Origin: an uncultured Burkholderiaceae bacterium
Lineage (GTDB): Bacteria; Pseudomonadota; Gammaproteobacteria; Burkholderiales; Burkholderiaceae
Assembly: GCA_937871985.1 (NCBI GenBank)
Contig: CALMPB010000136.1
Coordinates: forward strand, 1-25,197
DNA length: 25,197 nt
Reading direction: 5' to 3'
In this document: piece by piece, positions 1 through 7,774 of the stretch
Position numbering within the stretch: position 1 is the stretch's first letter
Layout: every line of letters begins with the position of its first letter
Position numbers and translations under genes: made by a program
The notes under the pieces: model-generated
The model's database searches: none
What the model was told of the DNA's origin: nothing
Seen by the model: only the letters and a program-made list of their open reading frames with translations

Positions 1-518
1 ACCAGCTTGAACTCGATGATGGTGACGAAGATCTGCACCGCGAGGATGAAGAAGGCGAGGACGACGATCGCCCAGGCGAGCAGCAGGACGAGGATCTGCG
101 CCAGGTTGACGAATACGCCGATCGGGCCGGCGAGGAGAAAGACCGCATCGGCGAGCGGTTTGCCGGCGGCAAGCCCGGTCGCGGCGATCGCGCCGGGTTT
201 CATGAAGTCGCCGATCGCGAGTTCGCCGCCGCTTGCCTTGAGTCCGAGCCCGGCGAAGCTCTGGAACAGGATTGTCGCGAGGTTCGAGAAATTGCCGATG
301 ATGAAGGCGAAGACGCCGATATAGAGCGTCTTCTTCACCAGCCGCTGGAGCACGTCCTCATCGGTGCCCCAGGCCCAGAACAGCCCGGCGAGGGTGACGT
401 CGATCGTGATCAGCGTCGAGGAAAGGAACCCGACCTCGCCTCCCAGCAGGCCAAAGCCTGAGTCGATGTAATTGCCATAGACTTCGAGAAAGCCGTCGAT
501 CGCGCTGGTGTCGGTCAT
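1..518 (-). CDS. trbL: TrbL, conjugal transfer membrane protein (partial, C-terminus beyond window)
   Basis: This is the N-terminal 172 residues of a TrbL/VirB6-type polytopic inner-membrane protein. In the family it forms part of the inner-membrane channel of the P-type type IV secretion (mating-pair formation) apparatus. The ATG at 516-518 overlaps the trbK stop codon (ATGA). The visible part starts MTDTSAIDGFLEVYGNYI and has long hydrophobic segments at about residues 30-50, 65-90 and 135-170, separated by short glycine-rich or charged loops, as expected for TrbL. Family members are usually about 400-500 residues, so more than half lies past the left edge. It is the last visible gene of the trb operon; trbF, trbG and trbI would be expected beyond it. 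Operon position and topology make the call firm. Confidence 0.9.
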   Translation of the reverse strand, partial: MTDTSAIDGFLEVYGNYIDSGFGLLGGEVGFLSSTLITIDVTLAGLFWAWGTDEDVLQRLVKKTLYIGVFAFIIGNFSNLATILFQSFAGLGLKASGGELAIGDFMKPGAIAATGLAAGKPLADAVFLLAGPIGVFVNLAQILVLLLAWAIVVLAFFILAVQIFVTIIEFKL

Positions 519-757
519 TGCGTCTCATCCCTGAAGAACCGCCGACGTGCTGCCTCCCAGGCGGCGACACATTGGACATCGGGCGCGGTTAAGGTGCGAC
601 AGCGCGCCAGCCGATCGGTTGCGATCGCCGGCATCGGCCGGCCCTGCGCAACGGCCTCCTTTGGCGAGGGCAGCTTCCGGAGTGTCATGCCGACGATCGC
701 GGTGACCATCAGGCCAACCAGGGCGATGATCGCGGCAATTTTCACCGACATGCTCAT
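515..757 (-). CDS. trbK: TrbK-like small membrane protein (putative entry exclusion, TrbK-alt type)
   Basis: An 80-residue protein starting MSMSVKIAAIIALVGLMVTA. One N-terminal hydrophobic segment (about residues 5-25) is followed by a short soluble tail with two cysteines (C53 and C63) and a basic C-terminus. The start overlaps the trbJ stop and the stop overlaps the trbL start (both ATGA), so it is translationally coupled on both sides. Small membrane proteins in this slot of alphaproteobacterial trb clusters are annotated as putative entry-exclusion protein TrbK-alt. By analogy with TrbK it would block redundant conjugation from a like donor. The exclusion role is inferred from position; similarity to the RP4 lipoprotein TrbK is weak because there is no clear lipobox. 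Confidence 0.75.
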   Translation of the reverse strand: MSMSVKIAAIIALVGLMVTAIVGMTLRKLPSPKEAVAQGRPMPAIATDRLARCRTLTAPDVQCVAAWEAARRRFFRDETQ

Positions 758-1470
758 TTGCCGAAGAAGCGCCGCAGCCGCTCGCGCGCTTCGGCTTCCT
801 CGGCGGCGCTGCGCGCGGCATCGAGCGCCTGTGCCCGGCCTTGCGCGGCGATGGCGGCGGTGAGATCGGCGAGCTGCTGCGATTGCAGCGCGAGGAGCTG
901 GTTTCCTGCCTGGGTCGCCTGGAGCGCGCCGGTCGCTGATTGGCTCGCCGTGACCAGCGTATCGATCGATCCGCGCGCGCCATCGATATTGGCGACGACG
1001 CCGGCCTGGACCTGCAGCGCGTCCTGATAGGCACCCACGCTGTCCTGCCAACGCGCATTGGCATTGGCGACCATCTGGCCGTCGGTGGCGGTGAGGTTCG
1101 CGCCATTGTAGCGTTGGGCGAACGCCTGCTGGATGTCGCGGACGCGATAGGCGATGCGCTGTGCCTCGGCGAGGAGCTGGCGGGTCTGGTTGACCTGGGC
1201 CGTGAGCGTCGACAGCGTCGAGACCGGCAGGCTGGCGAGGTTCCTTGCCTGGTTGATCAGCGACTGCGCCTGGTTCTGGATCTGGCGGATCTGGTTGTTG
1301 ATCTGCTGCAGCGAGCGCGCCGCGGTCATGACGTTCTGCGCGTAATTGGTGGGATCGTAGACGATCGATGGAAGCCCGAACTGGGCATCGACTGCTGTGG
1401 GCAATGTGACAGCGAGGGCCGCAACGGAAAGGGCACTCACCAGCGATCGGCAACGGCGAAACGTAAACAT
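754..1470 (-). CDS. trbJ: TrbJ, periplasmic conjugal transfer protein (VirB5-like)
   Basis: A 238-residue exported protein. The N-terminus (MFTFRRCRSLVSALSVAALA) is a signal peptide with likely cleavage after AVDA, near residue 29. The mature part is glutamine- and asparagine-rich, helical and coiled-coil-like (for example SLQQINNQIRQIQNQAQSL at about residues 53-71), as is typical of the P-type VirB5 homologue TrbJ. In the family it acts in the periplasm in pilus assembly and recipient contact. It lies 3 bp downstream of trbE and overlaps trbK by 4 bp. Length and position match the family. Confidence 0.9.
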   Translation of the reverse strand: MFTFRRCRSLVSALSVAALAVTLPTAVDAQFGLPSIVYDPTNYAQNVMTAARSLQQINNQIRQIQNQAQSLINQARNLASLPVSTLSTLTAQVNQTRQLLAEAQRIAYRVRDIQQAFAQRYNGANLTATDGQMVANANARWQDSVGAYQDALQVQAGVVANIDGARGSIDTLVTASQSATGALQATQAGNQLLALQSQQLADLTAAIAAQGRAQALDAARSAAEEAEARERLRRFFGK

Positions 1471-1473
1471 GGA

Positions 1474-3951
1474 TCAATCCTTCGGCTCGAGGAGAAGAGG
1501 GAGGGAAAGAAGGCTCTCGGCCACGTCGCGGGCGGGCGGCGCGATCATCTCGGCCGCCCAGTCGAGGCCGCGATGGCGTAGCCAGGCCGCGGCGAAGCCG
1601 GCGCGGCCATGTTGGCTCAGCAGCTCGGCGATATGGCGCTGATCGGTCTTCGAGGAGGCGGCGGCAAAGGCGAGCGCGACCTCGCCGAGCCCCAGATCGA
1701 ACAGCCGGTTGCCGGCCCGCGACTGGCAATAATAATCGCGCTTGGGGGTTGCGCGCGCGAGAATCTCGATCTGTCGCGCATTGAGCCCGAATGCGGCATA
1801 GATGCGCGCGATCTGCGGCTCGCCGGCGCGCTCGTTCGGCAGGAAGATGCGGGTCGGGCAGCTTTCGATGATCGCGGGCGCGATGCTTGATGTCTCGATA
1901 TCGGCGAGGCTCTGGGTCGCGAAGATGACGCTCGCATTCTTCTTGCGCAGCGTCTTGAGCCATTCGCGCAACTGCGCGGCGAACGCCGGGCTGTCGAGCA
2001 CCAGCCAGCCCTCGTCGATGATGATGAGGGTGGGGCGCCCGTCGAGTCGGGCTTCGATACGGTGGAAGAGATAGGCGATTACCGCTGGCGCCGCGGCCGA
2101 GCCGATAAGGCCTTCGGTCTCGAACGCCTGCACCGACGCGCGGCTCCAGTGTTCATATTCGCCGTCGAGCAGACGCCCCCAGGGACCGCCGACGCAATAA
2201 GGTGCGAGCGCCTGTTTAAGGCGCTGATCCTGGAGCAGCACCGCGAGCCCGGTGAGCGTGCGCTCGGCGACAGGTGCGGAGGCGAGCGAGGTGAGTGCCG
2301 CCCAGAGCTGCTCCTTGTTCGCCGGATCGAGCGCGATGCCTTCGCCGACCATGATCGCGGCAATCCATTCTGCCGCCCAGGCACGCTCGCCGGTTTCGTC
2401 GATCCGGGCGAGCGGCTGGAACGCCGCTCCGAGCTCGAATTCGTCATCATGGGCCGTCTCGCCGAGACTTTCCCACTCGCCGCCCATGCCGAGCGTCGCG
2501 GCGCGGATCGAGCCGCCGAAGTCGAACGCGAAGATCTGATTGTCGGGATAGCGCCGGAACTGCAGTGCCATGAGGCCAAGCAGCACCGATTTGCCCGCGC
2601 CGGTCGGGCCGACGACGAGCGAATGCCCGACGTCGCCGACATGAAGGGAAAAGCGGAACGGGGTCGAGCCTTCGGTCCTTGCATGGAACAAGGCGGGGGC
2701 GCCGAAATGCTCGTCCCGTTCCGCCCCCGCCCACACGGCGGAAAGCGGGATCATGTGGGCGAGATTAAGGGTGGAAACGGGCGGCTGGCGGACATTGGCA
2801 TAGACCTGACCCGGAAGGCTGCCGAGCCAGGCTTCGACCGCGTTGAGGCCTTCGGCCATGCAGGTGAAATCGCGGCCCTGGATGACCTTTTCGACCTGGC
2901 GTAATTTCTCGGCGGCAAGCGCGGAATCCTGGTCCCAGACCGTCACGGTCGCGGTGACATAGGCGATGCCGGCGGTGTCAGCGCCGAGCTCCTGCAATGC
3001 GAGGTCGGCGTCGGCCGCCTTGTTGGCGGCGTCGCTGTCGGTCAGCACCGACGCCTCGTTGGTCATCACCTCCTTCAGGATCGCGGCGACCGACTTGCGT
3101 TTGGCGAACCATTGCCGGCGGATCTTCGACAGCAGCTTCGTCGCGTCGGTCTTGTCGAGCATGATCGCGCGGGTCGACCAGCGATAGGGAAAGGCGAGGG
3201 CATTGAGCTCGTCGAGCAACCCGGGAAAGGTGATGCTGGGGAGGCCGGTGATGGTGAGCGTCCGCAGATGATTGTCGCCGAGCCGAGGTTCGAGCCCGCC
3301 GGTCAATGGCTCATCGGCAATGAACGCATCGAGATAGGCCGGGACCTCGGGCACGCGAACGCGCTGCCGCCGGGTCGAGACGGTGCCGTGGAGGTAGGTC
3401 AGCGTCTCGCCGTCATCGAGCCAGGCGCTCTCGGGCATGAAGCCTTCGACGAGGTGCAACAGCCGGTCGGTGTGATCGACGAACCTGCGCAGCAATCCTT
3501 GCGCATCGATGCCGGCCTGCGCGCGGCCCTCGTAGAGCCAGCCTTCGGCGCGCGCCGCATCCTCGGCCGGCGGCATCCACAGCAGGGTCAGATAATAATG
3601 GCTCTCGAAATGCGCGCCCTCCTCTCGGAACTGCGCGCGTCGCTCGAGATCGACGAGCCGCGAGACATCGTCGGGGAAGCTCGACTCGGGATAATCGAGC
3701 GCGGGCGAGCGCTGGGCTTCGACGAACACGGCCCAGCCTGAGCCCAGCCGGCGCAGGGCATTGTTGAGCCGCGCGGTCACCGCCACCAGTTCGGCGGGCG
3801 TTGCACTATCGAGGTCCGGCCCCCGGAACCGCGCGGTGCGCTGGAACGAGCCGTCCTTGTTGAACACGACGCCCGGTGCGACCAAAGCGGCCCAGGGCAG
3901 GAAATCCGCCAGACGCGCCGCATGGCTGCGATATTCGCGCAGCGACATCAT
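1474..3951 (-). CDS. trbE: TrbE, VirB4-family ATPase of the conjugative T4SS
   Basis: An 825-residue cytoplasmic ATPase that powers pilus biogenesis and substrate transfer at the base of the mating-pair channel. The N-terminal CagE/TrbE/VirB4 domain begins MMSLREYRSHAARLADFLPW. Walker A is GPTGAGKS at about residues 448-455. Walker B is LIIIDEGWLVLDSP near residue 645, followed by a RecA-like segment (KNASVIFATQSLADIE). Length is typical of TrbE. The start overlaps the end of trbD by 4 bases, and the stop lies 3 bp before trbJ. No frameshift or lost motif was seen, so it appears functional. Confidence 0.95.
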   Translation of the reverse strand: MMSLREYRSHAARLADFLPWAALVAPGVVFNKDGSFQRTARFRGPDLDSATPAELVAVTARLNNALRRLGSGWAVFVEAQRSPALDYPESSFPDDVSRLVDLERRAQFREEGAHFESHYYLTLLWMPPAEDAARAEGWLYEGRAQAGIDAQGLLRRFVDHTDRLLHLVEGFMPESAWLDDGETLTYLHGTVSTRRQRVRVPEVPAYLDAFIADEPLTGGLEPRLGDNHLRTLTITGLPSITFPGLLDELNALAFPYRWSTRAIMLDKTDATKLLSKIRRQWFAKRKSVAAILKEVMTNEASVLTDSDAANKAADADLALQELGADTAGIAYVTATVTVWDQDSALAAEKLRQVEKVIQGRDFTCMAEGLNAVEAWLGSLPGQVYANVRQPPVSTLNLAHMIPLSAVWAGAERDEHFGAPALFHARTEGSTPFRFSLHVGDVGHSLVVGPTGAGKSVLLGLMALQFRRYPDNQIFAFDFGGSIRAATLGMGGEWESLGETAHDDEFELGAAFQPLARIDETGERAWAAEWIAAIMVGEGIALDPANKEQLWAALTSLASAPVAERTLTGLAVLLQDQRLKQALAPYCVGGPWGRLLDGEYEHWSRASVQAFETEGLIGSAAAPAVIAYLFHRIEARLDGRPTLIIIDEGWLVLDSPAFAAQLREWLKTLRKKNASVIFATQSLADIETSSIAPAIIESCPTRIFLPNERAGEPQIARIYAAFGLNARQIEILARATPKRDYYCQSRAGNRLFDLGLGEVALAFAAASSKTDQRHIAELLSQHGRAGFAAAWLRHRGLDWAAEMIAPPARDVAESLLSLPLLLEPKD

Positions 3952-4220
3952 GGCCGTGCCCAGCTCGGATATTTAAGGTGCCGGCGGGCGACGTCGACGA
4001 ATAACGGATCGCGCCGCGCCGCCCAGACGCCGAGCGTATGGCCGATTGCCCAGATTGCGAGGCCGACCAACCACAGCCGCAAGCCCAACCCGACCGCGCC
4101 GGCCAGCGTGCCGGTCAGGATCGCGAGCGCGCGCGGCGCGCCGCCCAAAAGGATCGGCTCGCTCAGCGCGCGGTGGACCGGCGCGAAATAGCCGGCGGGC
4201 AGGGCGTCGGGCCCGGTCAT
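3948..4220 (-). CDS. trbD: TrbD, VirB3-like inner membrane protein
   Basis: A 90-residue protein with two adjacent hydrophobic segments (about residues 28-45 and 48-65) and a basic C-terminal tail, the usual form of TrbD/VirB3. In the family it sits in the inner membrane beside the VirB4 ATPase. The ATG shares one base with the trbC stop (TGATG), and its own stop overlaps the trbE start (ATGA), giving tight translational coupling. Some systems fuse VirB3 to VirB4; here the two are separate. Confidence 0.88.
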   Translation of the reverse strand: MTGPDALPAGYFAPVHRALSEPILLGGAPRALAILTGTLAGAVGLGLRLWLVGLAIWAIGHTLGVWAARRDPLFVDVARRHLKYPSWARP

Positions 4221-4555
4221 CAGACGAGCGCCCCGCCCGCGAAGCTGAAGAAGGAAAGGAAGAAGGACGAGGCGGCGAAGGCGATCGACAGGCCGAACAC
4301 GATCTGGATCAGCCGGCGGAACCCGCCCGAGGTCTCGCCGAACGCGAGGCTGAGGCCGGTGACAATGATGATGATCACCGCAACGATCTTGGCGACCGGC
4401 CCTTCGATCGACTGAAGGATCGAATTCAATGGGCTTTCCCAGGGCATCGAGGAACCCGACGCCCAGGCGGGACCGGTGAGCACCGGCAGAGCCATCAAAA
4501 TGGCGACGCTGCCTTGGAACAGGCGGCGCGCACCGCGCCGCAGCTTGTCGTTCAT
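4220..4555 (-). CDS. trbC: TrbC, VirB2-like prepilin
   Basis: A 111-residue pilin precursor. I chose the ATG at 4553-4555 because it overlaps the trbB stop (ATGA) and gives a proper signal sequence; a longer open frame continues upstream only because it lies inside trbB. A long signal peptide ends near AWA-SG (about residue 32). Two hydrophobic helices follow (about 53-72 and 84-104), separated by a short charged loop (FGETSGGFRRLI). This is the standard VirB2/TrbC pilin layout. In the family it is processed and, in some systems, cyclised before assembly into the conjugative pilus. Confidence 0.88.
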   Translation of the reverse strand: MNDKLRRGARRLFQGSVAILMALPVLTGPAWASGSSMPWESPLNSILQSIEGPVAKIVAVIIIIVTGLSLAFGETSGGFRRLIQIVFGLSIAFAASSFFLSFFSFAGGALV

Positions 4556-5538
4556 GAGATTTCTCCGTGATGGGGACTGGCGATGAAGGTCAGGCGATAA
4601 TCGCCGGTCACAGGATCGAGCCCGTCGACCCGCGCCAGTTCGGCGAGCCGCCGGCCGACGCCGTTGCGGACCAGCACGGCGATAAGGTTGATGGTTTCGG
4701 CGATGAGTGCGCGCGGTACGGTGACCACGGCTTCCTGGATGAGCTGCTCCATCCGCCGGAGCGCGCCGATCGCACTGCCGGCGTGAATGGTGCCGACCCC
4801 GCCGGGATGTCCCGTGCCCCAGGCCTTGAGGAGGTCGAGCGCTTCGGCGCCGCGTACCTCGCCGATCGGGATGCGGTCGGGACGCAGGCGGAGCGAAGAG
4901 CGGACGAGATCGGACAGCGAGGCGACACCATCCTTGGTGCGCATCGCAACGAGATTGGGCGCGGCGCATTGCAGCTCGCGCGTATCCTCGATCAGCACCA
5001 CGCGATCGTCGGTTAAAGCTATCTCGGCCAGCAACGCATTGGTCAGCGTGGTCTTGCCGGTGCCGGTCCCTCCGGCGACGAGAATATTGGCGCGGCCCGC
5101 GGCGCCATCGCGCAAGGCAGCGGCCTCAACCCGCGACATGATGCCCGCTGCGACATAGTCATCGAGCGTGAAAACCGCGACTGCGGGCTTGCGGATCGCG
5201 AAGGCCGGTGCGGTGACGACCGGCGGGAGCAATCCTTCGAACCGCTCGCCGGTCTCGGGGAGCTCGGCCGAGACCCGCGGATGGCGGCTGTGGACCTCGC
5301 TCCCGACATGATGCGCGACGAGGCGGATGATCCGCTCGCCATCGGCCGGGGAGAGCGTCATCCCGGTGTCGGATATGCCCTCGCCAAGCCGGTCGACCCA
5401 CAATCGGCCGTCGGGATTGAGCATCACCTCGATCACCGCAGGGTCGGCGAGCCATGCCGCGATCGATGCACCCATCGCGGTGCGCAGCATCTTCGCGCTG
5501 CGGATCAGGGCTTCGGATCGGACGGGCTCGGCGGCCAT
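4552..5538 (-). CDS. trbB: TrbB, VirB11-family secretion ATPase
   Basis: A 328-residue traffic ATPase of the VirB11/PulE class that works as a cytoplasmic hexamer at the inner-membrane base of the T4SS. Motifs in order: an N-terminal domain ([20 protein letters not shown] near residues 34-53), Walker [10 protein letters not shown] near 155-163, the Asp box around [11 protein letters not shown], the [14 protein letters not shown] segment, and the His box [12 protein letters not shown]. All are intact. It is the first gene of the operon as seen here. An alternative ATG (MLRTAMGAS) lies 16 codons in, but the chosen start matches the family length better. traG and a CopG-like gene usually precede trbB in related clusters, but neither is found. 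Confidence 0.95.
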   Translation of the reverse strand: MAAEPVRSEALIRSAKMLRTAMGASIAAWLADPAVIEVMLNPDGRLWVDRLGEGISDTGMTLSPADGERIIRLVAHHVGSEVHSRHPRVSAELPETGERFEGLLPPVVTAPAFAIRKPAVAVFTLDDYVAAGIMSRVEAAALRDGAAGRANILVAGGTGTGKTTLTNALLAEIALTDDRVVLIEDTRELQCAAPNLVAMRTKDGVASLSDLVRSSLRLRPDRIPIGEVRGAEALDLLKAWGTGHPGGVGTIHAGSAIGALRRMEQLIQEAVVTVPRALIAETINLIAVLVRNGVGRRLAELARVDGLDPVTGDYRLTFIASPHHGEIS

Positions 5539-5554
5539 GATTTCCCCGTTTCCA

Positions 5555-5579
5555 GCGCCGGAGCTTCAATGGCCGGCGC
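5555..5579. promoter_or_regulatory. Inverted repeat just upstream of trbB
   Basis: The arms GCGCCGG (5555-5561) and CCGGCGC (5573-5579) are perfect reverse complements around an 11-nt loop. They lie 16 bp upstream of the trbB start on the minus strand. There is no T-run, so an operator or leader hairpin of the trb operon is more likely than a terminator. Short GC-rich repeats arise easily in such DNA, so the functional meaning is weak. Confidence 0.3.
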
Positions 5580-5750
5580 GACGGGGATGATTAAGAGACG
5601 CAGGAAATCGTCAGCGGCAACAGCTATTTGAGTATGTCGTGCCCGAGCGAAGAAATACAAAAGCCGGCGTAGCAGTTGCGCGTAGCGAGCGCGATGAAGG
5701 CGGCGCCGGCAATGATCATTTCACCGGGCGTGACGCGTTTCATCCCAGCT

Positions 5751-6017
5751 TTATCTCAACAACGTTCGAAAAGGCGGCGAATGCCGCCAGACGGGCTGTC
5801 TATGGGACCCACCTTTTTCGGCGAGATCAAGTCTGACGAGCTGATTTGCGTATTTCGCCGCCGCGGCGGGCGCCCAGGCGGCAGTCATCCCGACATCGCT
5901 CGCGATCTGCGCCGCCGTCTTCCATTCCGAAGTCAGAATTGTCAAAATGCGCTGCTGGGGCTGCGTCAATCGGGACACATTGGCCGCGGTGAAGGCTGGC
6001 TGAAGACCTCGTCGCAT
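5751..6017 (-). CDS. Small winged-helix-like putative DNA-binding protein
   Basis: An 88-residue frame with a protein-like core: SRLTQPQQRILTILTSEW, then KTAAQIASDVGMTAA (a helix-turn-helix look, about residues 33-47), then a further helix (AAAKYANQLVRLDLAEK) and a GGSHRQPVWRHS wing-like end. This resembles a small MarR/IclR-type winged helix. An AGGA lies 3-4 bases before the ATG. It points the same way as trbB, 212 bp upstream, so it could regulate transfer. I do not recognise a precise family. It might instead be the remnant of a larger gene, because the surrounding DNA is otherwise uninformative. Confidence 0.42.
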   Translation of the reverse strand: MRRGLQPAFTAANVSRLTQPQQRILTILTSEWKTAAQIASDVGMTAAWAPAAAAKYANQLVRLDLAEKGGSHRQPVWRHSPPFRTLLR

Positions 6018-6847
6018 TGGTCCTGAACCTCAACAGCTATGTTCACCAGCCATGTTGAACGTCTCGTGCGGACAATCAACTCAATTCTCGTTTCTGTACC
6101 GAAATGGATCCATTTCTCGCGCGATCGTGAAACCGCAGGCAATCGTGCGCTGCCGGATCGGCATCGAGGCGGGAGCGGCCCGACATCGGGTAGCGATCGT
6201 GCCGATGATCGCGGCAATCGTCCTCCGATAGCGACAAGCACTTTTGTCCAGTGAGATCCGCAGATGAGGAAAACTCCCGGGTTTCGGCAAATGACATTCT
6301 GAAGCCGTTGCGGCTCGATGCTGTCGGCGGACGCCTTCTCAATCCGTTGTCCGGGATTCGCGACGATCTCGCCGGACGATGACGGTGGCCTTACCAACCA
6401 GCAATGTTGGAAATGCAGGTCCGTCGCTGACGCTTAAATGCATGCGGTTGGCGGGCTTCGGGCTCAGTCGGCAGAATTTGTATATAGATTAGAGGGTTGG
6501 ACGAAGCGGATGCGACATCTTTAGCCCGAGAAGTGCGCCGCGTCCGCACGATCTTCGATGTCCGTGCGTTTCCGGTACTTATGGACCATCTTTAATTTCA
6601 GCTCCATAACGGCCGCCTATGCTGATCCTGGGTGTAAACCATCGAGTAGCAACAGAACTTGAATGATCAGGGTCTTTGTAAAGAATGTCACGCGTATCTC
6701 GTTGAATCTACAAGAGTCGAAAGTTTGGAGCATGTCCGGGATATTTATTACGGTGCTTGGCTGTATTTTGTGACGAAATCTTAAATTGCTCTGTGTTATG
6801 TCCTCGAAATAGCTTTGAGAAGATCGAGCAAGTGCCGGAGAGGGGGT
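6018..6847. other. Intergenic region without a recognisable gene
   Basis: About 830 bp between the winged-helix-like frame and the TetR gene. Open frames here (for example minus strand 5966-6397) are rich in Arg, Pro and Ser and lack any domain-like pattern. The part after about 6420 is clearly more AT-rich than its surroundings and probably carries the tetR promoter, but I could not fix -35 and -10 boxes with confidence. The missing traG-side genes of the trb cluster may once have been here. Confidence 0.5.
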
Positions 6848-7450
6848 ATGGGTAAGCAACCGGTCGGATCTGCGAAACGCCGCAAGCGCATAGGCCCCGA
6901 AGTTCGCGAAAAAGCGCTCGCGATTGCGCGCAGGCTGCTCCTTCAGCGTGGGCCGAGCGCTGTGACGCTGGCCAATGTGGGTGACGAGCTGCGCATGACG
7001 CATGCGAACGTCCTCTACCATTTTGGATCCGCAGCGGGCCTGCAGTCCGCGCTGATGGAGGCAATGGTCAATGATCTGACCATAGCGCTCCACCATATAG
7101 TCGCTGTGCTCGGAGATGAGGCGATCGGTCCGATCGTCGTGGTCGATCGTATATTCGATGCCTTCGATGCGGGGGGTGCCGGACCCGTCTGTGCGTGGAT
7201 CATCTTGTCCGGAAAGGTCGAATATCTCGCGCCTTTGCGTGACGCGCTGATTGTGCTGGTCAAGGCAATCGCGGATCTTGAAGGGGGTAGCAGGGTGGAT
7301 GACCGCGTGCGTGCGGCGCTGCTGATGATGACCGTTGCAGCATTTGGCGACGCGGTCTTTGGCCCCCATGTCCGCGCCATGCTTGGTGAAATGGACGATG
7401 CTATGCGTGTCCTGGTGACACGCAGCTTGTCGCTTGTCTCCATCCGATAA
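6848..7450 (+). CDS. TetR/AcrR-family transcriptional regulator
   Basis: A 200-residue one-component regulator. The ATG at 6848 is chosen because GGAG at 6837-6840 sits 7 bases upstream; an earlier in-frame ATG at 6815 has no ribosome-binding site. After a basic leader (KRRKRIGPEVREKALAIARR) the TetR helix-turn-helix covers about residues 25-70, with SAVTLANVGDELRMTHANVL and the YHFGS turn that typically follows the recognition helix. The C-terminal part (about 75-200) is a helical ligand-binding domain that cannot be assigned to a ligand. The upstream DNA is AT-rich, and a terminator-like hairpin follows about 220 bp downstream. Its target is unknown; autoregulation is usual in the family. 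Confidence 0.88.
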   Translation: MGKQPVGSAKRRKRIGPEVREKALAIARRLLLQRGPSAVTLANVGDELRMTHANVLYHFGSAAGLQSALMEAMVNDLTIALHHIVAVLGDEAIGPIVVVDRIFDAFDAGGAGPVCAWIILSGKVEYLAPLRDALIVLVKAIADLEGGSRVDDRVRAALLMMTVAAFGDAVFGPHVRAMLGEMDDAMRVLVTRSLSLVSIR

Positions 7451-7667
7451 GGTCGGCGCAACTATAGTGTGTGCGAAATGGGAAAGCGGCCGCGCGACCT
7501 TGTTGGTCATGCGGGCACTACAGGCAAACGCCCGAAATTCCCGCTCGCCGCTGGAGACGTACCGTCCTCGGATGGGCTGGAAACAGCGCCCGATGGCTGG
7601 ATGCGCGCGATGAATTATTGTGGGTGCGTGGAGGGAGTGCTGACGGGCTGCGGGAGGGGTGGAAAAT

Positions 7668-7707
7668 CCCATTCGCCGGACTCGTTTTTCCGGCGCTTTT
7701 GAATGGG
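7668..7707 (+). terminator. Nested stem-loop, terminator-like, between tetR and the DUF1176 gene
   Basis: The inner stem is CGCCGGA (7674-7680) with TCCGGCG (7689-7695) around an 8-nt loop. It is followed by CTTTT and then GAATGGG (7701-7707), which pairs with CCCATTC (7668-7674). The inner stem followed by four T's resembles a weak rho-independent terminator for tetR. The outer arms could give an alternative, longer pairing. The region 7451-7774 otherwise has no gene. Confidence 0.45.
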
Positions 7708-7774
7708 AACGGCCCGGACTATGCTCGACCAGTGATCGGGCTTCGCAGGGAGGCCGGATCGAGGGGCAGGGTAG

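Noticed and set aside
515..1963. Long minus-strand open frame across trbK, trbJ and trbE
   Set aside because: Only its last 80 codons (trbK) are protein-like. The rest is an Arg/Ala-rich shadow of trbJ and trbE in a GC-rich genome.
5966..6397. Minus-strand open frame of 143 codons upstream of the winged-helix-like gene
   Set aside because: No domain-like pattern, many Arg/Ser/Pro residues, no ribosome-binding site, and it overlaps the better candidate at 5751-6017.
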